DNA of 64,000 nt from Nesterenkonia sp. E16_10 (GCF_017347085.1 NZ_JADPSA010000029.1:487214-551213), one strand, 5' to 3'; counted from the stretch's first letter, positions 45,045 through 57,241 are shown. Notes: generated by a model not told the origin, from the sequence alone. Program-made: numbers and translations.

Positions 45045-45623
45045 TCAGGCGCGGCCTGCGGCGCGGAACGTCGCGAGCGTGACCCCTCCGGGCAGCGACT
45101 CGAGACCTGCCGGGTGGAAGCTGTGCGCGGTCGCCTCCGCCCTGAACAGCGGGATGCCGGCGCCGAGCACCAGCGGGTTGATCTTCAGCTGGAGCTCGTC
45201 GATCTCCCCGAGGAGCTGCCCCGCGAGCTCAGCTCCCCCGCAGAGCCAGATGTCCCTGCCAGGTTCGGCCTTGAGCTCGCGCACCCGGGCGGGCAGATCT
45301 CCGTGGATCACCTCGATGCCAGGCGCCTGCCCCGGCGCGCGATGCGCTGCCAGGATCTGACGCAGGTGCGGATAGGCACCACCGAGAAGCCCGGCGTCCA
45401 CCGCGGGCTGGTGGGTGCGTCGGCCCATCAGGACCGTGTCGAAGCGGCGAGGCTCCCCCGTGACGCCCAGAGCCTCCCGTGCGTGCACCGGACAGGTCTC
45501 GGGATAGCGCTCGAAGAGCGCATCCAAGGTCTGTGGATCCAGCGGAAAGCTGGAGAAGTCCCCCGCAGGGTCGGCGATGAAACCGTCGATGCTGGTGGCG
45601 ATGTAATAGACGAGCTCACGCAT
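45045..45623 (-). CDS. Dihydrofolate reductase/RibD C-terminal-like reductase
   Basis: 192 residues with the RibD C-terminal (DHFR-like) fold. The N-terminal YYIATSIDGFIADPAGDFSS carries the substrate-binding Asp, FDTVLMGRRTH is the nucleotide loop, and DIWLCGGAELAGQLL is the classic GG-containing NADPH motif, followed by LKINPLVLGAGIPLF. These stand-alone proteins are NADPH-dependent reductases of unknown substrate, not the folate or riboflavin enzymes themselves. It is a lone gene convergent with nucS. Confidence 0.85.
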   Translation of the reverse strand: MRELVYYIATSIDGFIADPAGDFSSFPLDPQTLDALFERYPETCPVHAREALGVTGEPRRFDTVLMGRRTHQPAVDAGLLGGAYPHLRQILAAHRAPGQAPGIEVIHGDLPARVRELKAEPGRDIWLCGGAELAGQLLGEIDELQLKINPLVLGAGIPLFRAEATAHSFHPAGLESLPGGVTLATFRAAGRA

Positions 45624-45727
45624 GACATGCTCCCGAGGCTGCGGGCGGATGAGTCGGTGTGACTGGGGTGGTTCGGGCCAATCTATCGCAGCCCGATCGG
45701 CTCAGGCCCGGCGCGGACGCTGGGCCC

Positions 45728-45796
45728 CAGCCCACAGACAAGCGGGCCCCCAGCCCACAGACAAGCGGGCCCCCAGCCCACAGACAAGCGGGCCCC
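45728..45796. repeat. Three perfect 23-bp tandem repeats after the ATP synthase operon
   Basis: CAGCCCACAGACAAGCGGG plus CCCC is repeated at 45728-45750, 45751-45773 and 45774-45796. The last copy contributes the arm GCGGGCCCC of the operon terminator (45788-45825), so the terminator arm itself has been multiplied. Confidence 0.85.
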
Positions 45797-45825
45797 CGGT
45801 CTCCGTGAGGAGTCCGGGGGCCCGC
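45788..45825 (-). terminator. Terminator of the ATP synthase operon
   Basis: Perfect 12-bp stem GCGGGCCCCCGG (45788-45799) with CCGGGGGCCCGC (45814-45825), and a 14-nt loop with an inner CTCC/GGAG pairing. On the transcript it starts 34 nt after the atpC stop and is followed by TTGTCTGTGG. Confidence 0.75.
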
Positions 45826-45858
45826 CTGGTGATGCGGTGGATCGATCGGTGAGAAGGC

Positions 45859-46125
45859 TCAGCTCTCCTCGAGCTCGGCCTTGTCCGCCACGATGGTCAC
45901 CTGATCGGAGTCCACGGAGAAGAAGCCTCCGCTGACCCGAGCCCGCACCGGAGCGCCCTCGACGGGGTTGATGACCAGGTCACCTTCGGCCAGCAGCGAG
46001 AGCACCGGGGTGTGACCCGGCAGAATGCCGATGTCACCCTCCACGGTGCGCCCGCGCACCGACTTCGCGGCACCGGACCAGACGGCGTGGTCGCTGGCGA
46101 CCACCTGGACGTCGAGTTCGGCCAT
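45859..46125 (-). CDS. atpC: ATP synthase epsilon subunit
   Basis: Regulatory subunit of the F1 central stalk. The 88 residues consist of the N-terminal beta-sandwich (LDVQVVASDHAVWSGAAKSV, EGDIGILPGHTPVLSLLAEG). The C-terminal helical hairpin is nearly absent, as in short actinobacterial epsilon subunits, which limits auto-inhibition by an extended C-terminus. It begins 2 nt after the atpD stop and is the last gene of the operon. Confidence 0.94.
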   Translation of the reverse strand: MAELDVQVVASDHAVWSGAAKSVRGRTVEGDIGILPGHTPVLSLLAEGDLVINPVEGAPVRARVSGGFFSVDSDQVTIVADKAELEES

Positions 46126-46127
46126 GA

Positions 46128-47618
<1,491 letters not shown>

Positions 47619-47657
47619 TCAAAACGTCTGTTGTTGGCCTGCGGGAGTACCCGTGGG

Positions 47658-48551
47658 CTAGCTCGCGGCCAGAGCGTCGGCACCCGCGATGAGCTCGCTG
47701 AGCTCCTGGGTGATCTCGGCCTGGCGAGCGTTGTTGCGCAACAGGGTGTACTTCTTGATGAGGTCGTCCGCGTTGTCGGCAGCGGACTTCATCGCCCGCT
47801 GGCGAGCTGCGAGCTCCGATGCCGAAGCCTCCAGCATCGCCGCGAAGATCTTGGACTCGATGTACCGCGGGAGCAGCGCATCGAGGACCTCTTCGGCGGC
47901 GGGCTCGAAGTCATACAGCGGGGTGGGCTCGTGCTTGGCGTCCGCATCCTGCTCCACGAAGGCCAGCGGCAACAGACGTCGCACCACCGGCTCCTGCTTC
48001 ACCATGGACTGGAACTCGGTGTAGACCAGGTACAGCTCGTCCACGCCGCCCTCCTCGGTGGGCTGCAGGAAGCGATCGACCAGTGTGCGGCCGATCTCCT
48101 GAGCGCGGTCCACCTCGGGGGCGTCGGTGTTTCCGGTCCATACCTGGTCATACTCCCGCTCGCGGAAGTCGTAGAACGCCTGTGCCTTGCGTCCATAGAG
48201 GTACGGGCGGACCTCCTTGCCGTCCTCCCGAAGGCGCTTGGTCAGGGCTTCGCCCCGCTTGAGCACGTTCGTGGAATAGGCGCCGGCGAGTCCGCGGTCG
48301 CTGGTGAGGATCAGCACTGCCGCGCGGGTGGGGTTCTCCACCTTCGTGGTCAGCACATGATCGATGTCGTTCTGCGAGGCCACGGCGGAGACCGCACGTG
48401 TGATGGCATCTGCGTATGGCGAGGCTGCCCGCGCACGGCTGCGTGCTTTGCCGATGCGAGACGTCGCGATCAGCTCCATCGCCTTGAAGATCTTCTTCAT
48501 CGACGAGGTCGATGCGATCTTCTGGCGGTAGACCCGAATCTGGGCTCCCAT
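47658..48551 (-). CDS. atpG: ATP synthase gamma subunit
   Basis: Rotor shaft of F1, 297 residues. The N-terminal [25 protein letters not shown] splits into the conserved coiled-coil start. The middle [15 protein letters not shown] is the family signature, and the C-terminal [21 protein letters not shown] followed by [15 protein letters not shown] closes the coiled coil. It lies between atpA and atpD as in all F-type operons. Confidence 0.96.
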   Translation of the reverse strand: MGAQIRVYRQKIASTSSMKKIFKAMELIATSRIGKARSRARAASPYADAITRAVSAVASQNDIDHVLTTKVENPTRAAVLILTSDRGLAGAYSTNVLKRGEALTKRLREDGKEVRPYLYGRKAQAFYDFREREYDQVWTGNTDAPEVDRAQEIGRTLVDRFLQPTEEGGVDELYLVYTEFQSMVKQEPVVRRLLPLAFVEQDADAKHEPTPLYDFEPAAEEVLDALLPRYIESKIFAAMLEASASELAARQRAMKSAADNADDLIKKYTLLRNNARQAEITQELSELIAGADALAAS

Positions 48552-48608
48552 GCTTGTCCTTCCCTGATGTCGTCCAGCAAGTGATTCTGCTTAGCGGGGG
48601 TTAAAACC

Positions 48609-50237
48609 TCAGCTGCGGGCGGGAATCTCTTCCTGGCTGATCTCGTCGGCGGACATCGCGTCGGTCTGCTCGTTGCCCACGATGGACGAAGCACCCTCGG
48701 CGTGGAATTCCTTCTTGAACGCGACCATGGCGTCCTTCAGCGCGCTGACGGTGTCGTCCTCCAGCTTGCCTGAGGCGGCGATGTTGGTCAGCACGTTGGT
48801 CTTGCGACGCAGGTAGTCCAGCCAGTCCGTCTCGAAGCGCTTGATGTCTGCGGTCTCGACATCGTCCAGGTGACCCTGGGCGCCGGTCCAGATCGATGCG
48901 ACCTGGTCCTCGATCGGGTATGGCGTGTACTGCGCCTGCTTGAGCAGCTCGGTCTGTCGCTCGCCGCGCACCAGCTGCTGGCGGGTGGCGGGGTCCAGGT
49001 CCGAGGCGAACATCGCGAAGGCCTGCATGTCGCGGTACTGCGCCAGGTCCAGCTTCAGCGTGCCCGAGACCTTCTTCATGGCCTTCAGCTGCGCGGCACC
49101 ACCGACGCGGGACACCGAGATGCCCACGTCGACTGCCGGACGCTGGTTGGCGTTGAACAGGTCCGACTGCAGGAAGATCTGACCGTCGGTGATCGAGATG
49201 ACGTTGGTCGGGATGTAGGCCGAGACGTCGTTGGCCTTGGTCTCCACCAGCGGCAGTCCGGTCATCGAACCGGCGCCGAGCTCGTCGGAGAGCTTGGCAC
49301 AACGCTCGAGCAGACGGGAGTGCAGGTAGAACACGTCGCCGGGGTAGGCTTCGCGGCCCGGTGGGCGACGCAGCAGCAGCGAGACCGCGCGGTAGGCCTC
49401 AGCCTGCTTGGAAAGGTCATCAAAGACGATCAGCACGTGCTTGCCGCCGTACATCCAGTGCTGGCCGATGGCCGAGCCGGCGAACGGCGCCAGGTACTTA
49501 TAGCCGGCGGGGTCGGAGGCCGGGGACGCCACGATGGTGGTGTACTCCAGCGCGCCGCGCTCCTCCAGCGTCTGCCGCACGGCAGCGATGGTGGAGGCCT
49601 TCTGGCCCACAGCGACGTAGACGCAGCGGACCTGCTTGGCGACGTCGCCGGACTCCCAGTTCGCCTTCTGGTTCAGGATGGCGTCGATGGCGATCGCGGT
49701 CTTGCCGGTCTGGCGGTCACCGATGATCAGCTGACGCTGGCCGCGGCCGATCGGGATCATGGCGTCGATGGCCTTGATGCCGGTCTGCAGCGGCTCGTGC
49801 ACGGATTTGCGCTGCACCACCGAGGGAGCCTGAAGCTCCATCGGACGGCGACCCTCCGGGGTGATGTCGCCCTTGTCGTCGATGGGCGTGCCCAGCGGGT
49901 CGACCACGCGACCCAGGAACTCGTCACCGACCGGGACCGAGAGGACCTCGCCGGTGCGGGTGACCTCCTGGCCCTCCTCGATGCCGGAGAACTCGCCGAG
50001 GATCACGACGCCGATCTCTCGGGTGTCGAGGTTCTGGGCCAGGCCCAGGGTGCCGTCTTCGAAGCGAAGAAGTTCGTTTGCCATGGTCGAGGGAAGTCCC
50101 TCGACACGAGCGATGCCGTCAGCCGCGGAGATCACGCGTCCGACCTCGACGCGCTCTGCGCTGCCGGGATCGTAGGATGCGGCGAAATCGTTCAAGGCGT
50201 TGCGGACGTCGTCGGCGTTGATGGTCAAGTCGGCCAT
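48609..50237 (-). CDS. atpA: ATP synthase alpha subunit
   Basis: Non-catalytic nucleotide-binding F1 subunit, 542 residues. It has Walker [12 protein letters not shown], the N-terminal [19 protein letters not shown] segment, the signature region [17 protein letters not shown], and an acidic, slightly extended C-terminus ([17 protein letters not shown]). It starts 89 nt after the atpH stop. Confidence 0.97.
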   Translation of the reverse strand: MADLTINADDVRNALNDFAASYDPGSAERVEVGRVISAADGIARVEGLPSTMANELLRFEDGTLGLAQNLDTREIGVVILGEFSGIEEGQEVTRTGEVLSVPVGDEFLGRVVDPLGTPIDDKGDITPEGRRPMELQAPSVVQRKSVHEPLQTGIKAIDAMIPIGRGQRQLIIGDRQTGKTAIAIDAILNQKANWESGDVAKQVRCVYVAVGQKASTIAAVRQTLEERGALEYTTIVASPASDPAGYKYLAPFAGSAIGQHWMYGGKHVLIVFDDLSKQAEAYRAVSLLLRRPPGREAYPGDVFYLHSRLLERCAKLSDELGAGSMTGLPLVETKANDVSAYIPTNVISITDGQIFLQSDLFNANQRPAVDVGISVSRVGGAAQLKAMKKVSGTLKLDLAQYRDMQAFAMFASDLDPATRQQLVRGERQTELLKQAQYTPYPIEDQVASIWTGAQGHLDDVETADIKRFETDWLDYLRRKTNVLTNIAASGKLEDDTVSALKDAMVAFKKEFHAEGASSIVGNEQTDAMSADEISQEEIPARS

Positions 50238-50326
50238 CTGCAGTCCCTGCTCTCCTCAGTCATGGCCGCAGTCTGCGGCCGGGTGGTTCAAAGATTCACG
50301 TATGTGTTGAGCCAGTCTGAAGAAGA

Positions 50327-51135
50327 CTAGCTGGCCAGTCTCCGGTTCAGGTCATTGAGCTTGGTGGCCACCGTGGAGTCGACCACCTCATCCCCGACCT
50401 GGACACGGATGCCGCCGACCACGGCCGGGTCGAGCACGACGTCGAGCTTCAGCTCTCGACCGAAGTAACGGTCCAGGCTTGCCCCGAGCCGCTGCATATA
50501 GCTGGGATCCAGCTCTTTGGCGACGGTGACCAATGCGATCCAGCGCTGCTGGCGGGCTGCGATCTGCTCGGTGAAGCGCTCGACGAGCTGCGAGGGGCGA
50601 AGCCCGCGCGGCGACGTCACGGCGCGATCGATGAGCAGCCGCGCCTCGGCGCTGGCTCCCGGTGAGAGCTGCGCACCGAGCTTCTGCTTGGCCTCGCCGG
50701 TTGCCTGGGCGTCGGTCAGCGCACGCTGCACCTGGTGCGAGGAGGCCACGGTCCGCCGGAAGTCCAGCAGTGCGGTCTCCAGCTTCTCGAGTCCTGCCAG
50801 GCCCTCACGCTCGGCCTGCACCACTACCACTACGACGGCGAGGACCTCGACGGCATCGCCGAGATCGCGTTCCTTGCTCCAGCGACGTGAGACCAGGGCA
50901 TCGAGGACTTCCGTCGTCGTGGCCTTGACCTTCGCGCCGAAGAGGCTGCGCACCATCGCGACCCGATCCTGCGGATCACGGGAGGGGTCGGTGAGGCTGC
51001 GGCGCAGCCCTGCCGAGGAATCGAGGACATCCAGGACAGCGAAGAGCTCGCGGGCGACCTCGAGGTCGGCCTGCGCCAGTGACGGCGCGAGCTCCTGCTG
51101 CACGGCTGCCAGGGATTCGGTGGTCACCGCTGCCA

Positions 51136-51136
<1 letters not shown>
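50327..51136 (-). CDS. atpH: ATP synthase delta subunit
   Basis: Peripheral-stalk subunit joining subunit b to the top of F1, 269 residues as in actinobacteria (longer than the ~180 of E. coli). The C-terminal LDVVLDPAVVGGIRVQVGDEVVD is the delta hallmark. The start ATG overlaps the atpF stop (TAATG), so translation is coupled. A central Gln/Glu helical region connects the two domains. Confidence 0.93.
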
Positions 51137-51720
<584 letters not shown>

Positions 51721-51786
51721 TCAGTAGTCTGACGATCTCAGAGGGCCCGGAGCTCCGGTGCCCGTCCTAGAAGAATCGAACCAGCG

Positions 51787-51990
51787 TCAGAGCACGAAGG
51801 CGAAGACGATGGCAAGGATGAAGACCGCCTCCGCCAGCGCGAAGCCGAGGATGGCGATGGGCTGCAGCACACGCTGTGCCTCAGGCTGGCGGGCCACACC
51901 GTTGAGGTAGGCCGAGAAGATCATGCCGATGGCCAGTGCAGCGCCGAAGCCTGCGAGACCCATACCGACCATGTTCAGAGTGCCGTCCAT
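51787..51990 (-). CDS. atpE: ATP synthase c subunit
   Basis: Proteolipid of the rotor ring, 67 residues in two hydrophobic helices joined by the polar loop ARQPEAQ. The ion-binding carboxylate is Glu54 in FALAEAVFI. No obvious sodium-type ligand set is seen, so proton coupling is assumed. It lies 81 nt upstream of atpF and 135 nt after atpB. Confidence 0.96.
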   Translation of the reverse strand: MDGTLNMVGMGLAGFGAALAIGMIFSAYLNGVARQPEAQRVLQPIAILGFALAEAVFILAIVFAFVL

Positions 51991-52125
51991 ATGTGTTGCT
52001 CACTTTCTGTACGAGTCCGGCGTGCGTACCACGCGGACGGTTCAATGTCAGGCTCACCGGCGTCTGCCGGTCCGCCGCTGTGACTCGGTGTCCCTCTCGG
52101 GTCATCCGAACCGCATAGAGGAAAA

Positions 52126-52935
52126 TCAGTGGGCGTCAGCCTCGATGGAGCCCTGGATGTAGATCGCTGTCAGCAGGGCGAAGACGAAGGCCTGCAGGAC
52201 CATCATGATGAGCTCCAGGAAGTACAGCGGAATGGAGCCCACCAGGATCAGCGCGCCGAGGCCGTAGCCGTCCAGGCCGCCCTGCTGGGCGACGAGGAAC
52301 TCGACGCCGGAGCCGGCGAGCATCACGATGATGTGACCAGCGAGCATCACGGCCATGAGACGCAGCGAGTGCGTCAGCGGGCGGATGATGAAGTTCGAGA
52401 GGAACTCCAGGACCACCAGCAGCGGCAGCAGCCACTTCGGCACACCCGAGGGCACCGTCATGAGCTTGATGAACTTCGGTCCGTGAGTCCTGAAGCCCAG
52501 CACGATCCAGGCGATCCAGATGATTCCGGCCAGCGCGTAGGCAGGGCCGGCGTGGGAGAAGGTCGGCAGCTGCAGGCCCGGGATGGCGCCGAAGAGGTTG
52601 TTGACCAGCACGAAGAAGAAGACCGCGAAGAGCAGCGGGATCCACTGCCGGAAGTGCTTCTCACCGAGGATGTCGCGCCCCAGGGTGTGCCGGACGAAGC
52701 CGTAGCCGGACTCGGCGATGAACTGAGTGCGGGAGGGAACCAGGGACTGCTTCCGAATCGCCCACATGAAGAACCAGGAGATGACGATGACCGAGAGGAT
52801 GACCATCAGCATGTTCTTGCCGAAGCCAGTCCCCCACTCCGCCATCCAGGGAAAGATCTCCGGAAGATGCGTCTCAGAAATCGTGGGCGGCTGGAATCCA
52901 CCTTCATTGGTGGCCATGGGCGCAAGCGAATGCAA
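52126..52935 (-). CDS. atpB: ATP synthase a subunit
   Basis: Membrane stator with the proton half-channels, 269 residues and five to six membrane helices. The essential arginine is in LTHSLRLMAVMLAGH. The N-terminal TISETHLPEIFP leads into the first helix. I use TTG 52935 because GAGAGG lies 7 nt upstream; the ATG at 52917 has no ribosome site. The usual atpI gene is absent upstream. It begins the operon atpB-E-F-H-A-G-D-C. Confidence 0.93.
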   Translation of the reverse strand: MHSLAPMATNEGGFQPPTISETHLPEIFPWMAEWGTGFGKNMLMVILSVIVISWFFMWAIRKQSLVPSRTQFIAESGYGFVRHTLGRDILGEKHFRQWIPLLFAVFFFVLVNNLFGAIPGLQLPTFSHAGPAYALAGIIWIAWIVLGFRTHGPKFIKLMTVPSGVPKWLLPLLVVLEFLSNFIIRPLTHSLRLMAVMLAGHIIVMLAGSGVEFLVAQQGGLDGYGLGALILVGSIPLYFLELIMMVLQAFVFALLTAIYIQGSIEADAH

Positions 52936-53117
52936 CGCTGGTCCTCTCTGCGGTGTCCGTCAGTGGGTTACAACCCCGGGCATCGGAAGCCGGATCAACT
53001 CCGTCTCGCCTTGTATGTGGTCCGCCGGTCTACGAGAAAGACTTCCGAAGACGGTCCACGGGCAACTCCCCCACGCCGGTGTGAGAACACACGGAACTAG
53101 TGTGGGAAGTCACCGAA

Positions 53118-53123
53118 AGCTTA
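53118..53123 (-). promoter_or_regulatory. Possible -10 box of the ATP synthase operon
   Basis: The minus strand reads TAAGCT, about 180 nt before the atpB start, just downstream of the terminator of the wecA operon. No good -35 is seen. The remaining leader (52936-53117) holds no open frame that I can support. Confidence 0.25.
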
Positions 53124-53137
53124 CCAGAACAACGACC

Positions 53138-53152
53138 CCCGGCACTGCCGGG
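53138..53152 (-). terminator. Hairpin terminator of the prfA-wecA operon
   Basis: CCCGGC and GCCGGG arms with a 3-nt loop, 54 nt after the wecA-like stop, followed on the transcript by GGTCGTTGTTCT (partly U-rich). Confidence 0.55.
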
Positions 53153-53206
53153 CACCACTCGCCCCGAGCCGTCCCACCCCGCCCACGGTCGGTTCCAGGG
53201 GCTGGC

Positions 53207-54355
53207 TCAGCCGCCCAGCCGTTGCCGCAGCGCCCGTTGGGCGGCGGCACGGTTGACCCGCAGCGCTCGACGCCGGAGCCAGGGGCCCAGCGTGAGCACC
53301 ACTGCCGCGCCCAGGCTCAGCACCATGCCGGAGGTGACCAGCCACCAGGGCAGGAAGTTGAAGGAGACGGCCCCGAAGGCGAACAGTGCCGACCAGAGAT
53401 AGAGCAGCAGCACCGCCTGCGGGTGCGAGTAGCCGCCGTCGACCAGCTTGTGGTGCAGGTGCCCGCGATCCGGGCTGAACGGCGAGGACCCTCGCGCGGT
53501 GCGCCGGACCACCGCCATCGCCAGGTCCAGCAGCGGAAGCAGGGTCACCGCCAGCGGCAGCAGGATCGGCATATACGCCGGGATGTTACGGAATCTGAAG
53601 CCCTCGGCGAGCTGACCGACGTCGGCGGTCACCGCCAGCGCACCGGCGGCCATGACCAGTCCCAGCAGCATCGCTCCGGTGTCGCCCATGATGATCTTCG
53701 AGGGGTAGAAGTTGTGCGGCAGGAAGCCCAGGCAGGAGCCCACCAGCACCGCCATCAGCAGGGTGACCAGGTTCGAGGCGTCGAAGGCGTTGATCGAGAG
53801 CGTGAGCAGGTAGCTGTAGATGAAGAAGGCGGCCCCGCCGAGCGCGGCGACCCCCGCGGCCAACCCGTCGAGGCCGTCGATGAAGTTGAAGGCATTGATG
53901 GTGAGCACCACCACGAAGACGGTCAGCAGCGACTGGACCAGCGGACCGCCCACCCCCAGCCAGCCCACCGGCATGACCTCGAGCGCGATTCCATGGAGCA
54001 CCAGGATGACCGCGGCCCCGACCTGTCCGCCGAGCTTGAGCATCCACGGGATGTCCCAGGTGTCGTCGGCCATGCCGACCAGCAGGATCACCACCATGGC
54101 CGCGAACACTCCGCGCACCGGGGTCAGATCCGCGAAGATCCCACTGAGGTAGGGAATCGTGGAGGCCGCGGCGAGGCCCACGACCATCCCGAGGAACATC
54201 GCCACACCACCCCAGCGCGGCTTGATCTGGCTGTGCACGTCACGGTCCCGGATCGGGGTGTAGATGCCCAGCTTCAGCGCGATGCTTCGCACCGCGGGGG
54301 TGAGCAGATAGGTCACCACCATCGAGACGGCGAGGACTGCCAGGAAGTAGATCAT
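53207..54355 (-). CDS. UDP-GlcNAc/MurNAc-pentapeptide phosphotransferase family, WecA/TagO-like
   Basis: Membrane glycosyl-1-phosphate transferase that loads a sugar phosphate onto undecaprenyl phosphate to start cell-wall polymer synthesis. The 382 residues have about 11 membrane helices. Family motifs are MADDTWDIPW (Mg-binding Asp pair), NAFNFIDGLDGLAAG, IIMGDTGAMLLG and the cytoplasmic DRGHLHHKL (substrate His loop). The last ~40 residues are basic. It resembles the WecA/TagO/GlcNAc-1-P branch, not MraY, by the HLHHKL loop. The start overlaps the sua5 stop by 4 nt; the gene pair is typical of actinobacteria. Confidence 0.88.
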   Translation of the reverse strand: MIYFLAVLAVSMVVTYLLTPAVRSIALKLGIYTPIRDRDVHSQIKPRWGGVAMFLGMVVGLAAASTIPYLSGIFADLTPVRGVFAAMVVILLVGMADDTWDIPWMLKLGGQVGAAVILVLHGIALEVMPVGWLGVGGPLVQSLLTVFVVVLTINAFNFIDGLDGLAAGVAALGGAAFFIYSYLLTLSINAFDASNLVTLLMAVLVGSCLGFLPHNFYPSKIIMGDTGAMLLGLVMAAGALAVTADVGQLAEGFRFRNIPAYMPILLPLAVTLLPLLDLAMAVVRRTARGSSPFSPDRGHLHHKLVDGGYSHPQAVLLLYLWSALFAFGAVSFNFLPWWLVTSGMVLSLGAAVVLTLGPWLRRRALRVNRAAAQRALRQRLGG

Positions 54356-55095
54356 GAGTGTGTGTCGGGCGCCTCTGCCTGAGCCGGGGCTTCAGAGGTC
54401 TCTGCCTGAGCCGGGGCTTCAGTGGCCTCTGCCTCAGGCGCGGCTTCGGGCGCCAGGCTGGCGACCACGGCCTGCAGCTCGGCGAGCGGCAGCGCCCCGG
54501 GTCGCACCACGCGCAGCGGGGTCACGGTGGCGTCGATGATGGTCGACGCCTCGGAGGAGCCGCGGTCGCCGTCGTCGAGGTAGACCGAGACGGATTCGGC
54601 GAGCATCTGCTGGGCCTCGCTGATGGTGGTCGCGGCGGGCATGCCGGTGCGGTTGGCCGAGGAGACGGCAAGCGGTCCGGTCGCGCCGAGCAGGTCCAGG
54701 GCGAGCTCGTCGGCGGGCATGCGCAGCGCCACGGTGCCGCGGGTCTCCCCCAGGTCCCAGCGCAGCGAGGGCTGGGCATGCAGGATCAGCGTCATCGGAC
54801 CCGGCCAGAAGGCCTGCGCCAGGGCCCGGGCCTCCTCGGGCACATCGATGGCCAGGGCGTCCATGATCTCGGGGCCTCCGATCAGCACCGGCGGCGGCAT
54901 GGCGCGGCTGCGACCCTTGGCGGCCAGCAGCACCGCCACGGCCTGCGGCGAGAACGCGTCGGCGCCGATTCCGTAGACCGTGTCGGTGGGCAGGACCACT
55001 GTTTCACCGCGAGAGAGCGCGTCCTGCGCCGCAGAGATGCCCTCGGCGCGGGAGGCGGGGTCGGTGCAGTCGACTGTCTGGCTCACGCCCGCCAT
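54352..55095 (-). CDS. Threonylcarbamoyl-AMP synthase (Sua5/YrdC/YwlC family)
   Basis: Makes L-threonylcarbamoyl-AMP from threonine, bicarbonate and ATP for the t6A tRNA modification at position 37. The 247 residues have the YrdC core with DTVYGIGADAF, ILHAQPSLRW and the KSTIV-equivalent region SSANRTGMPAATT. The last ~25 residues are Ala/Glu/Pro repeats (APAQAETSEAPAQAEA). Its start lies inside the end of prmC (13-nt overlap), so the genes are translationally coupled. It is shorter than full Sua5 and lacks the Sua5 C-terminal domain. Confidence 0.9.
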   Translation of the reverse strand: MAGVSQTVDCTDPASRAEGISAAQDALSRGETVVLPTDTVYGIGADAFSPQAVAVLLAAKGRSRAMPPPVLIGGPEIMDALAIDVPEEARALAQAFWPGPMTLILHAQPSLRWDLGETRGTVALRMPADELALDLLGATGPLAVSSANRTGMPAATTISEAQQMLAESVSVYLDDGDRGSSEASTIIDATVTPLRVVRPGALPLAELQAVVASLAPEAAPEAEATEAPAQAETSEAPAQAEAPDTHS

Positions 55096-56060
55096 TCTTC
55101 CACGCCGAGAGCTGGATCTGGGTGAGCCACGGAGCCTGCGTCAGCGGCATCGGCAGCGCCGGTGACAGTGCCGGTGACAGTGCCGGCGACCGCGCTGGTC
55201 GCGCGGTCTCGTCCGGTGAGGTCCTGGTGGGTGCTCACCTGCGTCAGCGACTCGTCGGCCCGGCAGTGCTCGGCGAGCACCGAGGCCTGGGACTCGGCGT
55301 GTTCCAGGATGAACCAGCCGCCCGGCGCCAGCAGCCGTTTGGCGGCGGCGATCACCGCATGAGGCATGGTGAGCCCGTCGGCTCCCCCGCCGTAGAGCGC
55401 CAGCTCGGGATCATGGACCCGGACCTCCTCCTCGCGCGGCACCATCCCGGCAGGGATATAGGGCGGATTGGAGACGACGACGTCGAAGCTGGACTCCCAC
55501 TCTTCGGGCACCTCACGCAGGTCCCGCTGGTGCAGGGCCACGCCGAGCGGTTCGAGGTTCAGCTCGGCCCAGGCCACCGCCTGGGCGGAGAGTTCCACGG
55601 CGTGGACCTCTGCGGAGGGGTGCTCGGCGGCGATGGCGGCGGCCAGGGCACCGGATCCGGTGCCGAGGTCGATCACCCGGGGCCGCCAGGAGGCGGGACG
55701 CTGGGCGGCCATCCGGGCGAGCTGGTCCAGGGCCGCCTGGGCGACCTGTTCGGTCTCGGGGCGTGGGATGAAGACTCCGGGGCCCACGCGCAGCTCGAGG
55801 TGCCGGAACGGGGCCAGTCCGGTGAGGTGCTGCAGCGGCACCCGATCGGCGCGCTCGGCCACGAGGTCGGTGAGCTTCTCGGCCTGCTCGGCGGTGACCG
55901 CGCTGCCCGCCACCGCCATGGCGGCGAGCCGACCGCGCGGTACGCCCAGCACGTGGGCTGCAAGGATCTCGGCATCGACCCGAGGGCTGGGCACGTCCGC
56001 GGCGCGGAGTCGGGCCGCGGCCTGGTTCAGCAGCTGGTCAGCCGGCTGGTGTGCGGGCAT
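55083..56060 (-). CDS. prmC: Peptide chain release factor N5-glutamine methyltransferase
   Basis: Methylates the Gln of the GGQ motif of release factors, improving termination. The 325 residues have the N-terminal helical domain, the SAM motif DLGTGSGALA and the catalytic NPPYIP. The C-terminal ~45 residues repeat VTGTVTGA and run past the sua5 start, an extension without recognised function. Located directly downstream of its substrate gene prfA (5-nt gap), the classic arrangement. Confidence 0.94.
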   Translation of the reverse strand: MPAHQPADQLLNQAAARLRAADVPSPRVDAEILAAHVLGVPRGRLAAMAVAGSAVTAEQAEKLTDLVAERADRVPLQHLTGLAPFRHLELRVGPGVFIPRPETEQVAQAALDQLARMAAQRPASWRPRVIDLGTGSGALAAAIAAEHPSAEVHAVELSAQAVAWAELNLEPLGVALHQRDLREVPEEWESSFDVVVSNPPYIPAGMVPREEEVRVHDPELALYGGGADGLTMPHAVIAAAKRLLAPGGWFILEHAESQASVLAEHCRADESLTQVSTHQDLTGRDRATSAVAGTVTGTVTGAADAADAGSVAHPDPALGVEEWRA

Positions 56061-56065
56061 CGGGA

Positions 56066-57172
56066 TCAGGCCTGGTCGTCGTTGAGCGCCGCGAGACGCT
56101 CCTGCTCGTCGAGCTCGACGCAGGACTGGATCACGGCCTCGAGGTCTCCGTTGATCACGGTGTCCAGGTTGTAGGCCTTGTACCCGCTGCGGTGATCCAC
56201 GATCCGGTTCTCCGGGTAGTTGTAGGTGCGGATGCGCTCGGAGCGGTCCATGGTGCGGACCTGGGACTTGCGCACCTGGGCGTTGTCGGCGTCGATCTGT
56301 TCCTGCTGGTGGGCCAGGATCCGGGAGCGCAGCACCCGCATCGCGGCCTCCTTGTTCTGCAGCTGGGACTTCTCGTTCTGCATCGCCACCACGATCCCGG
56401 TGGGCAGGTGGGTGATGCGTACCGCGGAGTCGGTGGTGTTCACGCTCTGCCCGCCGGGCCCGGAGGAGCGGTAGACGTCGATCTTGAGGTCGTTCTGGCT
56501 CAGCTCCAGCTCCTCGGGCTCATCGACTTCGGGCAGGACCAGCACTCCGGCGGCCGAGGTGTGGATCCGGCCCTGGGACTCGGTCTCGGGCACCCGCTGC
56601 ACCCGGTGCACACCGCCTTCGAACTTCAGGTGGGCGTAGACGCCCTGGGCCGGGTCATTGGTGGAGGACTTGATGGCCATCTGGACATCCTTATAGCCTC
56701 CCAGATCTGAGGGGGTCGAGGAGATGATCTCGGTCTTCCAGCCCCGAGCCTCGGAGTAGCGGGTGTACATGCGCAGCAGGTCCCCGGCGAAGAGCGCCGC
56801 CTCATCGCCGCCGGCGCCGCCCTTGATCTCGATGATCACGTTGCGCACATCGTTCTCATCGCGAGGGATGAGCATGCGCAGCAGCTTCGCGGCGGCCTCC
56901 TCGCGCTGGGCTGTGAGCCCGGGGATCTCCGCGGCGAACTCGGAGTCCTCCTCGGCGAGCTCCTGCGTGGTCGCCAGGTCCTCGCTGAGCTGTTTCCAGG
57001 TCTTGTGCGCCTCGGCCACACCGTTGAGCTGCGCGTAGCGGCGCCCCAGCCGACGCGCCAGGGACTGGTCGGCGTGGACCTGCGGATCGCCGAGCTGCTC
57101 CTGGAGCTCGGCGTGCTCGGTGAGCAGCGTCGATACGGAGTCGAACATCCGGGCGTTGATCTCTTCGTCCAT
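56066..57172 (-). CDS. prfA: Peptide chain release factor 1
   Basis: Recognises UAA and UAG stop codons and triggers peptide release. The 368 residues from ATG 57172 have the GGQ motif ([17 protein letters not shown]), the downstream [16 protein letters not shown], and the stop-codon-reading domain with [16 protein letters not shown] longer frame from 57226 has no ribosome site. First gene of the prfA-prmC-sua5-wecA operon, 119 nt after the rho stop on the same strand and behind the rho terminator. Confidence 0.96.
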   Translation of the reverse strand: MDEEINARMFDSVSTLLTEHAELQEQLGDPQVHADQSLARRLGRRYAQLNGVAEAHKTWKQLSEDLATTQELAEEDSEFAAEIPGLTAQREEAAAKLLRMLIPRDENDVRNVIIEIKGGAGGDEAALFAGDLLRMYTRYSEARGWKTEIISSTPSDLGGYKDVQMAIKSSTNDPAQGVYAHLKFEGGVHRVQRVPETESQGRIHTSAAGVLVLPEVDEPEELELSQNDLKIDVYRSSGPGGQSVNTTDSAVRITHLPTGIVVAMQNEKSQLQNKEAAMRVLRSRILAHQQEQIDADNAQVRKSQVRTMDRSERIRTYNYPENRIVDHRSGYKAYNLDTVINGDLEAVIQSCVELDEQERLAALNDDQA

Positions 57173-57241
57173 GACTGGATTCTCTCTCGTTTCCTGGGCT
57201 GGCGCGCGAACGCAGCGCGGGCGCAACGGGCTGGTACAGGC

